Origin: Streptomyces sp. JB150 | GTDB taxonomy: Bacteria > Actinomycetota > Actinomycetes > Streptomycetales > Streptomycetaceae | Direction of reading: 5' to 3' | Assembly (NCBI RefSeq): GCF_011193355.1 | Contig: NZ_CP049780.1 | Location: forward strand, 6,540,634-6,604,633 | Length of the DNA: 64,000 nt | Shown here: in pieces, positions 18,154 to 26,647 of the stretch | Numbering within the stretch: the first letter of the stretch is position 1 | How the letters are laid out: every line of letters starts with the position of its first letter | Translations under genes and position numbers: made by a program | Notes under the pieces: generated by a model | The model's input: only the letters and a program-made list of their open reading frames with translations | Told to the model about the DNA's origin: nothing | The model's database searches: none

Positions 18154-18941
18154 CCCTGCTGCGGCACGCTTTTGATCACCGCGAAGCGGGCGCCGTACGG
18201 GTCCGCCAGCTTGGCGACGCGGCCGACGTCCGGCATGTCGGTGGCGGGCATCCGGACGGTGCCGCCCAGGCGCTCGGCGTCGGCGACGGCGGCGTCCGCG
18301 TCCTCGACCTCGAAGTACGGCAGCCAGTAGGGCGGCGCCTCCGCCTCCGTCGGGTCGTCGGACAGCGGCACCATGCCGCCGAACATGGACTCCTCGCCGC
18401 CGCCCGCGGGGGTGACCGTGGTGTAGACGCCGCCGGGGAAGGGCACGCCGAACGTCTCCAGACCCAGCACCGCGTGGTAGTACGCGGCGGCGGCCGGCAG
18501 GTCCCGCGTGTACAGCTCCACCCAGCACAGCGAGCCGGGCTCGCCCGCCACGTCGATCCCCCTGGTCCGGCCCGGCTGTCAGACGCCGAACGGCACGCCC
18601 GCCTTGTCGGTGAGGAGCGCCATGCGGCCCTGGTCCAGCACGTCCATGGGCCGCAGGAGCACCCCGCCGTGCGCCTGCTCGGCCGCCTCGACCGTGGCCT
18701 GTGCGTCGAGGGTCTGGAAGTACACGGTCCAGGAGGGCGGGCCCTGCTCCGGGGTGGTCCGCATACCGCCGGCCACCGTCCTGCCGTCCAGCTGGAAGAA
18801 GCCGTAGCCGCCGGCCTCGGGTCCCGCCGAGCGGAAGCGCCAGCCGAAGAGTCCGCCGTAGAAGGAGACGGCGCCGTCGAGGTCGGGGGCACCGACGTCG
18901 ACCCAGTTGGGAGCGCCGCTGACGAAACGGGTGGTGAGCAT
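18135..18941 (-). pseudogene. Two-domain VOC (glyoxalase-like) protein split by an in-frame TGA
   Basis: From ATG 18941 (MLTTRFVSGAPNWVDVGAPD), with GAGGAGG upstream, the first VOC domain runs to AGVPFGV and then hits TGA at 18581-18579. Reading on in the same frame gives QPGRTRGIDVAGEPGSLCWV and a complete second VOC domain to 18135. In related two-domain proteins the stop position is Trp (FGVWQPGRT), so TGG to TGA explains the break. The second half could still be made by re-initiation, as AGGGGG lies six bases before GTG 18551. Members of this superfamily are metal enzymes or resistance proteins; the substrate is unknown. Confidence 0.8.
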
Positions 18942-19142
18942 CCTCGCCCTCCTCAGAAGGGACTCGTTGCCTGCTCTGCCGAGTCTCGCACCGCCCACTG
19001 ACAATCGCGCTCTTGCCGTCTCCGCGCGCCGCCGTGCACCGGGCACGCGCAGCGCGGCATCATCGGGGCGGCCACACCCCCGGAGCACCGCGTTGATCCG
19101 TCGTTGATCGAACGTTTTGCGGTCTCCGGCAGCCTCGGTGGC

Positions 19143-19388
19143 ATGCACCTCGAAACGATCACGCCGGATTCCGCCACCTGGCAGGCACAGGCCCTGTGCG
19201 CGCAGACCGGGGCGGACTTCTTCTTCCCCGAGCCCGGCAGCTCGGTGCGTGAGGCGAAGCGCATCTGCGGCATGTGCGAGATGCGCGCCGCCTGCCTCGA
19301 GTACGCCCTCACCCACGACGAACGCTTCGGCGTGTGGGGCGGCCTGTCCGAGAAGGAACGCCTCCGGCTGCGCCGCACCTCGCACTGA
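19143..19388 (+). CDS. WhiB-like (Wbl) iron-sulfur regulator
   Basis: The protein has 81 residues. The four cluster cysteines are in QALCAQ and RICGMCEMRAACLEY (C-x2-C-x5-C). They are followed by the GVWGGLSEKERLRLRR turn and basic tail typical of Wbl proteins. Wbl proteins hold a 4Fe-4S cluster and act with the principal sigma factor in development, antibiotic and redox control. ATG 19143 gives the usual length; an upstream ATG at 19104 would add 13 unlikely residues. The gene stands alone, convergent with the desaturase. I believe it corresponds to S. coelicolor wblH, but I am not sure enough to name it. Confidence 0.9.
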   Translation: MHLETITPDSATWQAQALCAQTGADFFFPEPGSSVREAKRICGMCEMRAACLEYALTHDERFGVWGGLSEKERLRLRRTSH

Positions 19389-19409
19389 GCCGGTGCGCGC
19401 GCCGGGGCC

Positions 19410-19449
19410 GTCCGCGCGGTGGCCCGGAGGGAGCCTCACCCGCGCGGAC
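19410..19449. terminator. Hairpin between convergent wbl and desaturase genes
   Basis: GTCCGCGCGG (19410-19419) pairs with CCGCGCGGAC (19440-19449) across a 20-base loop in the gap between convergent genes. Confidence 0.5.
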
Positions 19450-19464
19450 CCGGCCATGCCGGGC

Positions 19465-20439
19465 TCAGGCGCCCGCGCGGGCCGCCATGCGGGCCTTGCG
19501 GGCCGCCAGCTTCTCGTCGAACTTCGAGGCCTCCGCGTCGAGGCCGTTCAGGTAGAGGCCGAGTTCCTCCTGGGCCTGCCGGCCCTCGGGGCCGAGGCCG
19601 TCGATCTCCATGACCTTCAGGAACCGCAGCACGGGCTGCAGCACGTCGTCGTGGTGGATCCGCAGGTTGTAGATCTCGCCGATGGCCATCTGGGCGGCGG
19701 CCCGCTCGAAGCCGGGGATGCCGTGTCCGGGCATCCGGAAGTTCACGACCACGTCCCGCACCGCCTGCATCGTCAGGTCGGGGGCCAGTTCGAAGGCCGC
19801 CTTGAGCAGGTTCCGGTAGAAGACCATGTGCAGGTTCTCGTCGGTCGCGATGCGCGCCAGCATCCGGTCGCACACCGGGTCGCCGGACTGGAAACCGGTG
19901 TTGCGGTGGGAGATGCGGGTCGCGAGCTCCTGGAAGGCCACGTAGGCGATCGAGTGCAGCATCGAGTGCCGGTTGTCGGACTCGAAGCCCTCGCTCATGT
20001 GGGCCATCCGGAACTGCTCCAGCTTGTCCGGGTCCACCGCGCGGGAGGTGAGCAGGTAGTCCCGCATCACGATGCCGTGCCGGCCCTCCTCGGCGGTCCA
20101 GCGGTGCACCCAGGTGCCCCACGCGCCGTCCCGGCCGAAGAGGGTGGCGATCTCGTGGTGGTAGCTGGGCAGGTTGTCCTCGGTCAGCAGGTTCACCACC
20201 AGCGCGATCCGGCCGACCTCGGTGACCTTGGACTGCTCCTTGTCCCAGGCCTCGCCGTCCTCGAAGAAGCCGGGGAAGTTGCGGCCGTCCGACCACGGCA
20301 CGTACTCGTGCGGCATCCAGTCCTTGGCGACCTTCAGATGCCGGTTGAGCTCCTTCTCGACCACTTCCTCCAGTGCGTACAGCAGCCGGGCGTCGGTCCA
20401 GACGGAGGGGCTGCCGAGGTGGGGGGAGGCGATCGTCAC
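19465..20439 (-). CDS. Acyl-ACP desaturase (ferritin-like, di-iron)
   Basis: The protein has 324 residues and is soluble. The di-iron ligands are in TAEEGRHGIVMRDYL (E-x2-H) and ATDENLHMVFYR (E-x2-H), with upstream acidic helices. This is the plant-type stearoyl-ACP desaturase family common in actinobacteria (DesA-like). It introduces a double bond into acyl-ACP using oxygen and ferredoxin-type electrons. GTG 20439 follows CTGGAG. Three tandem palindromes lie 58-103 bases upstream, so tight control by a TetR-type regulator of membrane fluidity is likely (inference). No electron-transfer partner or regulator gene is adjacent. Confidence 0.92.
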   Translation of the reverse strand: MTIASPHLGSPSVWTDARLLYALEEVVEKELNRHLKVAKDWMPHEYVPWSDGRNFPGFFEDGEAWDKEQSKVTEVGRIALVVNLLTEDNLPSYHHEIATLFGRDGAWGTWVHRWTAEEGRHGIVMRDYLLTSRAVDPDKLEQFRMAHMSEGFESDNRHSMLHSIAYVAFQELATRISHRNTGFQSGDPVCDRMLARIATDENLHMVFYRNLLKAAFELAPDLTMQAVRDVVVNFRMPGHGIPGFERAAAQMAIGEIYNLRIHHDDVLQPVLRFLKVMEIDGLGPEGRQAQEELGLYLNGLDAEASKFDEKLAARKARMAARAGA

Positions 20440-20496
20440 GGGTACTCCAGGGGGACGAGCTGTCAATACAGGTGCCCCGGCGAGCGGCGCCGGGAA

Positions 20497-20542
20497 CCTA
20501 CGGGATCGTAGGCTACGAATCCGTAGGTTACGAAGCCGTAGG
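20497..20542. promoter_or_regulatory. Three tandem TetR-type palindromes upstream of the desaturase
   Basis: The palindromes CCTACGggatCGTAGG (20497-20512), CTACGaatcCGTAG (20513-20526) and TTACGaagcCGTAG (20528-20541) follow each other at exact 15-bp spacing. The CGTAGG half-sites fall at 20507, 20522 and 20537. They lie between the promoter region and GTG 20439 of the desaturase. Confidence 0.7.
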
Positions 20543-20607
20543 TTAAGATCGCCGTAAAGACCGCTGCTCAGGACCACTTCCCAAGGGAACCCCCGGTATG
20601 CGGGAAA

Positions 20608-20633
20608 GCCCCGGGACCCGCTGGTCCCGGGGC
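20608..20633 (-). terminator. Hairpin terminator after ddaH
   Basis: GCCCCGGGACC (20608-20618) pairs perfectly with GGTCCCGGGGC (20623-20633) around a CGCT loop, 25 bases past the DDAH stop. Confidence 0.75.
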
Positions 20634-20657
20634 ATGACGGGCGCATCGGCCGCTCGG

Positions 20658-21434
20658 TCAGGCGTACAGGTCCCGCAGCCGCACCGAGAGACATGTCACA
20701 CAGCCCTCGAGCTTCTCGAACTCGCCGATGTCCACCACGACCGGCTCGTAGCCGAGGTCCGCGAACAGCTCCGCCGTCTTCGGCGCGCTGGCCGCCATCA
20801 GCAGCTTGTGACCGCCGAGCAGCACCACGTGGGACCCGGACCTCTCCGGCACGTGCAGGAAGCGCCCGAACAGCGACGGCGTGTCCATCAGCGGGATGTG
20901 CCCGATCACCGTTCCGTCGGGCAGCGCCGTCACCGCGGACTTCAGGTGCAGCACCTTGCTCACCGGCACGGACACCACCCGCGCGCCCAGCGGCTCGAAC
21001 GCGGCCCGCAGCTGCTGCACGCCGACCGCGTTGGTACGCCCGCCCCGGCCGACGTAGATGGTGTCGCCGATCTTCAGGACGTCGCCGCCGTCCAGCGTGC
21101 CGGGCTCCCAGATCCAGTTCACCGAGCAGCCCAGGCTCGCCACGGTCTCCTCCACGGCGACGGTCTCGGCGCGGCGGGACTGCGCGCCGGGCCGGGTGAT
21201 CAGAGCGACGTTCTTGTACATGACCACGGTGTCCTCCACGAACACCGAGTCGGGGCAGTCGTCGGCCGGATCGACCTCGACGGTCTCCCAGCCGTGGGTG
21301 CGCAGCGCCTCGACGTACGCCTCCCACTGCTTCACCGCGCGGTCGACATCGACCTCCGTACGTGCGACGTGCGTGACGAGGCCTTCGGCCAGGCGGGGGC
21401 TCGGGCGGCGGATGAGGGCCTTCTTGCTGGGCAC
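20658..21434 (-). CDS. ddaH: Dimethylarginine dimethylaminohydrolase (DDAH)
   Basis: The protein has 258 residues with the pentein (amidinotransferase) fold. SKKALIRRPSPRLAEGLVTH opens the domain and DSVFVEDTVVMYKN carries the conserved acidic residues. GTLDGGDVLKIGDTIYVGRG, HLKSAVTALPDG (catalytic His) and the C-terminal LEGCVTCLSVRLR (catalytic Cys) complete the site. DDAH hydrolyses methylated arginines to citrulline and dimethylamine, and an S. coelicolor enzyme of this type has been described. GTG 21434 follows GGAG. The gene is single, bounded by a strong hairpin downstream. Confidence 0.9.
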   Translation of the reverse strand: MPSKKALIRRPSPRLAEGLVTHVARTEVDVDRAVKQWEAYVEALRTHGWETVEVDPADDCPDSVFVEDTVVMYKNVALITRPGAQSRRAETVAVEETVASLGCSVNWIWEPGTLDGGDVLKIGDTIYVGRGGRTNAVGVQQLRAAFEPLGARVVSVPVSKVLHLKSAVTALPDGTVIGHIPLMDTPSLFGRFLHVPERSGSHVVLLGGHKLLMAASAPKTAELFADLGYEPVVVDIGEFEKLEGCVTCLSVRLRDLYA

Positions 21435-21656
21435 GGGGGTCTCCGTATCGGATGGGTGTTTCCGGTCGTGGCCGGAACCCGTCGGGTTGCCGGCGCACAT
21501 CATGCAGGCCCATTGTCGGAGAGGACAGCGCCGATCCACGCGCACGGGGTCGCGCCCGCCGCCGCACCGCGAGACCTTCACGCCGTCCCCACCAGGGGGG
21601 ACGCTTCCGCCCGACCGCCCGACCGCCCTCCTGCCGCCCGGCCCGGCCGCCGCGTC

Positions 21657-23915
21657 TCACCCGGCGCCCGTCACCCGCCGCAGATGCTCGGCCGTGAACG
21701 ACCCCTCGGCGGCCAGCAGGTCGCGCGGGGTTCCCTCGAACACGACCCGCCCGCCGTCCCGGCCGCCGTCCGGGCCGAGGTCGACCACCCAGTCGGCGTG
21801 GGCCACCACGTCCAGGTTGTGCTCGACGACCACGACGGTGTTGCCCGCGTCGACCAGCCGGTCCAGCAGCGCCAGCAGCCCGTCGACGTCCGACATGTGC
21901 AGCCCGGTCGTCGGCTCGTCCAGGACGTACACCGCGCCGGTGCGGTGCAGCCGGGTCGCCAGTTTGATCCGCTGCCGCTCGCCGCCGGAGAGCGTCGACA
22001 GGGGCTGGCCGAGGGTCAGATAGGTGAGCCCCACGTCGCGCAGGGCGCGCAGCCGCCGCCGTACGCCGGAGTCGTCGAAGAAGTCCAGCGCCTGCTCGGC
22101 GGTCATCTCCAGGACGTCCGCGACGGAGCGCCCGCGGACCGTCAGCCGCAGCACGTCCTCCCGGAACCGCCGCCCCTCGCACGCGTGGCACGCGGTCGTC
22201 ACCGGGTCCATGAAGGCGAGGTCCGTGTAGATGACCCCGCGGCCCTCGCAGGTGTCGCACGCGCCCGCCGAGTTGAAGCTGAACAGGCCCGCGTCGGCGC
22301 CCGTCTCCCGGGCGAAGATCCGCCGTACGGTGTCCATCACCCCCAGGTAGGTGGCGGGCGTCGACCGCGCGGAGATGCCGATGGACGACTGGTCCACGAC
22401 GACGGCCTCCGGATGCGCCCCGGTCAGCTCCGCGACCAGCGTGCTCTTCCCCGACCCGGCGACCCCGGTCACCGCGGTCAGCACCCCGGCCGGGAAACAC
22501 ACGGTGACATCCCGCAGGTTGTGCCGGTCGGCGCCCTTGACCCACAGTTCGCCGCTCGCCGCGCGGGTGCGCTCCTTCAGCCGCGTACGGCGTCCCAGGC
22601 ACCGCCCGGTCAGCGTCCCGGACCGGGCCAGCTCGCGCGGAGTCCCCTCGAACACCACGCGGCCGCCGTCGGCGCCCGCGCGGGGACCCATGTCGACGAC
22701 GTGGTCGGCGAGCGCGATGACGTCCGGGTCGTGCTCCACGACCAGCACCGTGTTGCCCTTGTCGCGCAGCCGCAGCAGCAGATCGCCGAGCCGGCCGACG
22801 TCGCGCGGGTGCAGTCCGACGCTCGGCTCGTCGAAGATGTACGTCATCCCGGTCAGGCTGGAGCCCAGGTGCCGTACGGTCTTCAGCCGCTGCCCCTCGC
22901 CGCCGGAGAGCGTGGCGGTCTCCCGGTCGAGGCTGAGATAGCCGAGGCCGATCGCCTCGATGCGCTCCAGAGCGGCCACCGCGGCGCCCGCGATCGGCCG
23001 GGCCACCGGGTCGCCGATCTCCCGCAGGACCCCGATCAGATCGCTGACCTGCATCCGCGTGCAGTCGGCGATGGACAGCCCGTTGATCCGGGTGGCGAGC
23101 GCGGCGGCGTTCAGCCGCGCCCCGCGGCACTGCGGGCAGGTGTCCTCCACCAGGAAGCGCGCGACGACGTCGCGGGTCTTCTGGCTGAGCGCGGACAGGT
23201 CCCGCTTCAGGTACAGCCGTTCGAACTTGTCGGCGAGGCCCTCGTAGTCATGGGCCCAGGAGCCGCCGGAACCGTCGATGACGACCTTCGTACCCCGCCC
23301 GCGCAGCAGGAACTCCCGCTCCGCGTCGGTGAACTCACCGACCGGCTTGTGCACGTCCAGGTCGGTGGTGTTGGTGTACGTCTGCCCCTGCCAGGTGCCC
23401 ACCGCGAACGGCGGGAACAGGATCGCCCCGCCCGCCAGCGACCGCGCGGGGTCGATGATGCGGTCCCACGCGGGCTGCACGGTCCGCCCGAGGCCGTCGC
23501 AGCGCGGGCACATGCCCGACGGGTCGTTGAACGAGTACGCCGTCGCGGGACCCGCGCTGGGCGTGCCGTGCCGGGAGAACAGCACCCGCAGCACCGAGTA
23601 GACGTCGGTCATGGTGCCGACCGTGGACCGTGAGTGGCCCCCGACCGGCCGCTGGTCGACGACGATCGCGGGCGACAGGTCACGCAGCGCCTCCGCCTGC
23701 GGCTGCTCGTACTTGGGCAGCCGGTTGCGCACGAACCAGCTGAACGTCTCGTTCAGCTGGCGCTGCGACTCGACCGCGATCGTGTCGAACACGACCGACG
23801 ACTTCCCCGATCCCGAAACGCCGGTGAACACGGTCAGCCGGCCCTTCGGGATGCGCAGGGTGACGTCCTTGAGGTTGTTCTCCCGGGCTCCGACGATGCT
23901 GATGAACTCGCTCAT
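21657..23915 (-). CDS. UvrA-like ABC ATPase (UvrA2/drug-resistance class)
   Basis: The protein has 752 residues, shorter than canonical UvrA (about 950-1000). Two ABC modules are present. The first has Walker A GVSGSGKSS near residue 33, a zinc motif CPRCDGLGRT and SLDRETATLSGGEGQRLKTV. The second has GVAGSGKST, CDTCEGRG and a signature LSGGERQRIKLA with YVLDEPTTGLHMSDV. The UvrB-binding domain is missing. This matches the UvrA2/DrrC group tied to drug or DNA-damage resistance rather than core repair. It starts 10 bases after the ABC-F gene and is probably the second gene of that operon. Confidence 0.9.
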   Translation of the reverse strand: MSEFISIVGARENNLKDVTLRIPKGRLTVFTGVSGSGKSSVVFDTIAVESQRQLNETFSWFVRNRLPKYEQPQAEALRDLSPAIVVDQRPVGGHSRSTVGTMTDVYSVLRVLFSRHGTPSAGPATAYSFNDPSGMCPRCDGLGRTVQPAWDRIIDPARSLAGGAILFPPFAVGTWQGQTYTNTTDLDVHKPVGEFTDAEREFLLRGRGTKVVIDGSGGSWAHDYEGLADKFERLYLKRDLSALSQKTRDVVARFLVEDTCPQCRGARLNAAALATRINGLSIADCTRMQVSDLIGVLREIGDPVARPIAGAAVAALERIEAIGLGYLSLDRETATLSGGEGQRLKTVRHLGSSLTGMTYIFDEPSVGLHPRDVGRLGDLLLRLRDKGNTVLVVEHDPDVIALADHVVDMGPRAGADGGRVVFEGTPRELARSGTLTGRCLGRRTRLKERTRAASGELWVKGADRHNLRDVTVCFPAGVLTAVTGVAGSGKSTLVAELTGAHPEAVVVDQSSIGISARSTPATYLGVMDTVRRIFARETGADAGLFSFNSAGACDTCEGRGVIYTDLAFMDPVTTACHACEGRRFREDVLRLTVRGRSVADVLEMTAEQALDFFDDSGVRRRLRALRDVGLTYLTLGQPLSTLSGGERQRIKLATRLHRTGAVYVLDEPTTGLHMSDVDGLLALLDRLVDAGNTVVVVEHNLDVVAHADWVVDLGPDGGRDGGRVVFEGTPRDLLAAEGSFTAEHLRRVTGAG

Positions 23916-23925
23916 GCCCCCGAAG

Positions 23926-25545
23926 CTAGGCGGGATACCCGACAGCTTCTGGCGTGATTTCCGAGAGTTCCCCGTCCAGCATCAGCCACCGGGTGATGCC
24001 GATGGACTCCAGGAACGGCAGGTCGTGGCTGGCCACGATCAGCGCCCCCTCGTACGACTCCAGGGCCGTGACGAGCTGGCGTACGCTCGCCATGTCCAGG
24101 TTGTTCGTCGGCTCGTCCAGCAGCAGCAGCTGCGGCGCCGGCTCCGCCAGCATCAGCGCGGCCAGCGCCGCCCGGAAGCGCTCGCCGCCGGACAGGGTGG
24201 CCGCCTTCTGGTCGGCCCGCGCCCCCCGGAACAGGAACCGCGCCAGTCGCGCCCGGATCCGGTTGTTGGTGGCGCCCGGCGCGAACCGGGCCACGTTCTC
24301 GGCGACGGTCAGCTCGCCGTCGAGGACGTCCAGGCGCTGCGGCAGGAACCGCAGCGGGACGTGCGCCGCCACGATGCCCGACACCGGTGCCAGCTCGCCC
24401 ACGACGGTCCGCAGCAGCGTCGTCTTGCCCGCGCCGTTGCGGCCGATCAGCGCGATCCGCTCCGGCCCCCGCACATCCAGACCCGCCACGCGCGCGCCGT
24501 ACGCCAGTTCCAGCTCGCGCAGGGTGAGCACCTCGCGGCCCGGCGGCACGGCGGTGTACGGCAGGTCGACGCGGATCTCGTCGTCGTCCCGCACGGCCTC
24601 CACCGCCTCGTCGAGCCGTTCCCTGGCCTCGGCGAGCTTCTCCTCGTGCATGATGCGGTGCTTGCCCGCCGAGATCTGGGCCTGCCGCTTGCGCTCGCTC
24701 ATGATGATCTTGGGCTCGCGCTTGTTGTCCCACATCTTCTGCCCGTACCGCTTGCGGCGGGCCAGTTTGACCTGGGCGTCGGCCAGTTCCCGCTTCTGCT
24801 TGCGCAGGTCGGCCTCGGCGACCCGCACCATGCGCTCGGCGGCCTCCTGTTCGACGGCGAGCGCCTCCTCGTACGCCGAGTAGTTGCCGCCGTACCAGCT
24901 GATCTGTCCGGAGCGCAGATCGGCGATCTGCTCGACGCGTTCGAGGAGTTCGCGGTCGTGGCTGACCACGACCATCACGCCGGGCCAGGACTCGACGGCC
25001 GCGTACAGCCGCCGCCGCGCGTACAGGTCGAGGTTGTTCGTCGGCTCGTCCAGCAGCAGCACGTCCGGGCGGCGCAGCAGCAGCGCGGCCAGCCGCAGCA
25101 GCACCGACTCGCCGCCGGACACCTCGCCCGTGGTGCGGTCCAGGTCGATGTGGCCGAGGCCGAGTTCGCCGAGGGTGGCCAGGGCGCGCTCCTCGACGTC
25201 CCAGTCGTCGCCGACCGTCTCGAAGTGCTCCTCGGAGGCGTCGCCGGCCTCGATGGCGTGCAGGGCGGCCCGCCGTTCGGCGATGCCCAGTACCTGGTCG
25301 ACGCGCAGGCTGGTGTCCAGCGTGACGTTCTGCGGGAGATAGCCGACCTCGCCCGCGATCCGCACGGCGCCGTCGGTCGGGGTCAGCTCTCCGGCGATCA
25401 GCTTCAACAGGGTGGACTTCCCGGACCCGTTGACGCCGACGAGTCCGGTGCGGCCGGGGCCGAAGGAGGCGTCGAGGCCGTCGAAGACGGCGGTGCCGTC
25501 GGGCCAGGTGAAGGACAGGGAGGTGCAGGTCAGGAAAGTATGCAC
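23926..25545 (-). CDS. ABC-F ribosome-protection-type ATPase
   Basis: The protein has 539 residues with two ABC ATPase domains and no membrane segments. The first has GVNGSGKSTLLKLIAGEL, VSGGESVLLRLA and LLLDEPTNNLDLYARR; the second has GRNGAGKTTLLRTVVGEL, LSGGERFRAALA and LLLDEPTNNLDMASVR. The charged interdomain linker (KRELADAQVKLARRKRYGQK and onward) is the ABC-F signature that reaches the ribosomal exit site. It looks closer to the antibiotic-resistance ABC-F groups than to EttA. GTG 25545 (MHTFLTCTSLSF) lies near CGCGAGG. It is transcribed from a consensus promoter with a 250-base leader and leads into the UvrA-like gene. Confidence 0.92.
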   Translation of the reverse strand: MHTFLTCTSLSFTWPDGTAVFDGLDASFGPGRTGLVGVNGSGKSTLLKLIAGELTPTDGAVRIAGEVGYLPQNVTLDTSLRVDQVLGIAERRAALHAIEAGDASEEHFETVGDDWDVEERALATLGELGLGHIDLDRTTGEVSGGESVLLRLAALLLRRPDVLLLDEPTNNLDLYARRRLYAAVESWPGVMVVVSHDRELLERVEQIADLRSGQISWYGGNYSAYEEALAVEQEAAERMVRVAEADLRKQKRELADAQVKLARRKRYGQKMWDNKREPKIIMSERKRQAQISAGKHRIMHEEKLAEARERLDEAVEAVRDDDEIRVDLPYTAVPPGREVLTLRELELAYGARVAGLDVRGPERIALIGRNGAGKTTLLRTVVGELAPVSGIVAAHVPLRFLPQRLDVLDGELTVAENVARFAPGATNNRIRARLARFLFRGARADQKAATLSGGERFRAALAALMLAEPAPQLLLLDEPTNNLDMASVRQLVTALESYEGALIVASHDLPFLESIGITRWLMLDGELSEITPEAVGYPA

Positions 25546-25797
25546 AAGGGCCTCGCGGTTGCGTGATGCGGTCAGGGGCAACGCGTGTCGAGACACCGGG
25601 GGCGGCGACCGTCGGAGGGGTCCGTGAGGGCGGCAGCATCCGGAAGGGGAACCGGGAAGGCCCTGTTCATGCCGTGAGAACGGCGGGGACGGCTCGACTG
25701 CCGAGGTCGCACGCGACGCACACACCTGTGGTGTGTGACGCGGTGTCTCAGGACCTCAGAGGAGCAACGTCCTTCTCCAATCGACGGCAACAGAACG
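25546..25797 (-). promoter_or_regulatory. Structured 5' leader of the ABC-F operon, possible attenuator
   Basis: About 250 bases separate the predicted transcription start from GTG 25545. Read along the mRNA, GGAGAAGGA is followed two bases later by a four-codon frame TTG CTC CTC TGA. Next come GAGGTC, a perfect 8-bp hairpin CACACACC-ACA-GGTGTGTG (25716-25734), and GACCTC closing an outer stem. Such leaders regulate several ABC-F resistance genes by ribosome stalling. The layout is visible; the mechanism is inference. Confidence 0.45.
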
Positions 25798-25803
25798 CTG
25801 TAC

Positions 25804-25833
25804 ACCGTACGAGCGGCCGTCGGAGGGTGTCAA
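25804..25833 (-). promoter_or_regulatory. Consensus housekeeping promoter of the ABC-F / UvrA-like operon
   Basis: On the minus strand TTGACA (25833-25828), 18 bases, then TACGGT (25809-25804) closely match the HrdB-type promoter. The expected start is near 25797. The rest of the gap up to 26003 is a GC-rich run with no gene. Confidence 0.65.
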
Positions 25834-26003
25834 CGCATTAACCGGCCACCCGCGTGCGTGCCCCGCGCCGCGGGGGAGCTGCCGGGCGCGGTGCGGCGAG
25901 GTGCGGGGGCGCGAGGGGCGGGGGCGGCGGCTTGAGGGCGGAGGCGGCGAGGGCGCGGGGGCTGAGGTGCGGGCCGGGTGCGGCGCGGGTGCCGGGGACC
26001 GCC

Positions 26004-26420
26004 TCAGCAGGCGTCCCGCATCAGCACCGCCAGATCGTGGTCCAGGTCGAGGTACGCGTCCTCAAGGCCCTCCGGCACCAGGCGGCGGGTCGCCTCCAGG
26101 AAGCGGCGTACGTCGGCCGAGCGGACGTGCACCACGGCGGTGCCCTCCGGGGCGTGGAACTCCAGGACGGTCCGGTCGTAGCCGTACGGCCGCACCCGCA
26201 CGTCCCCCTGGCCCTCGGGGCCCTCCTGGCCGGCCGCGAGCAGTTCGCGGGAGAAGGTCCAGCACACTTCCACGCCCTCCAGCGTGGCCTGGGCCGGGAA
26301 GGTCATCCGGACGGCGAACGGATCGCGCCGGTCGTAGTACAGCGTGGCCGGGATGTTCGGCATCCGCGGCGCGGCGGCGACGAGGCGGGCCTCGACGGGC
26401 TGCTCGATAACGGTGGTCAA
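26004..26420 (-). CDS. ssgD: SsgA-like sporulation/cell-division regulator, SsgD-like
   Basis: The protein has 138 residues. It matches the SsgA-like protein family of sporulating actinomycetes: VEARLVAAAP, LYYDRRDPFAVRMTFP, EGVEVCWTFSRELLAAG and GDVRVRPYGYD fill the positions of RYDxxDPYAVxxTF and VWxFARDLLxxG. C-terminal LDLDHDLAVLMRDAC matches the usual DLDxxL end. The family controls septum placement and wall remodelling. TTG 26420 was chosen because GGAG lies eight bases upstream and length then fits. The name ssgD rests on remembered gene order in S. coelicolor and is less certain than the family. Confidence 0.85.
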   Translation of the reverse strand: MTTVIEQPVEARLVAAAPRMPNIPATLYYDRRDPFAVRMTFPAQATLEGVEVCWTFSRELLAAGQEGPEGQGDVRVRPYGYDRTVLEFHAPEGTAVVHVRSADVRRFLEATRRLVPEGLEDAYLDLDHDLAVLMRDAC

Positions 26421-26647
26421 CGCCTTGCTCCCTTCTGACGGCCGGACGGACTTCCGGGGATGAGGCCGGGCACAGGGAGAGACGTCGGAATCGGCGCGTC
26501 CGTGCATCTCCGTGCCGAGTGACCTCCGTCACCGTGTTCCATCCCGGCCGTGATTCAGTCATATGGATGTGCCGCGGGGGGTCCCAGCCGTCGCTCCGGT
26601 CCCAGGCCTCTGGACGCCCCCGCGGGCGTCCGCTAGCTTCGCCCGCC

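Noticed and set aside
19465..23130. A 1221-codon minus-strand frame that includes the desaturase
   Set aside because: Only its last 324 codons are a gene; the rest runs antisense or out of frame through the UvrA-like and DDAH genes.
21657..23915. Canonical excinuclease UvrA
   Set aside because: It lacks about 200 residues including the UvrB-binding region and sits with an ABC-F gene, so it is a UvrA2-type paralog.
25846..26003. GC-rich run upstream of the ABC-F promoter considered as a coding region
   Set aside because: Frames give only Gly/Arg/Ala low-complexity sequence with no start or motif.
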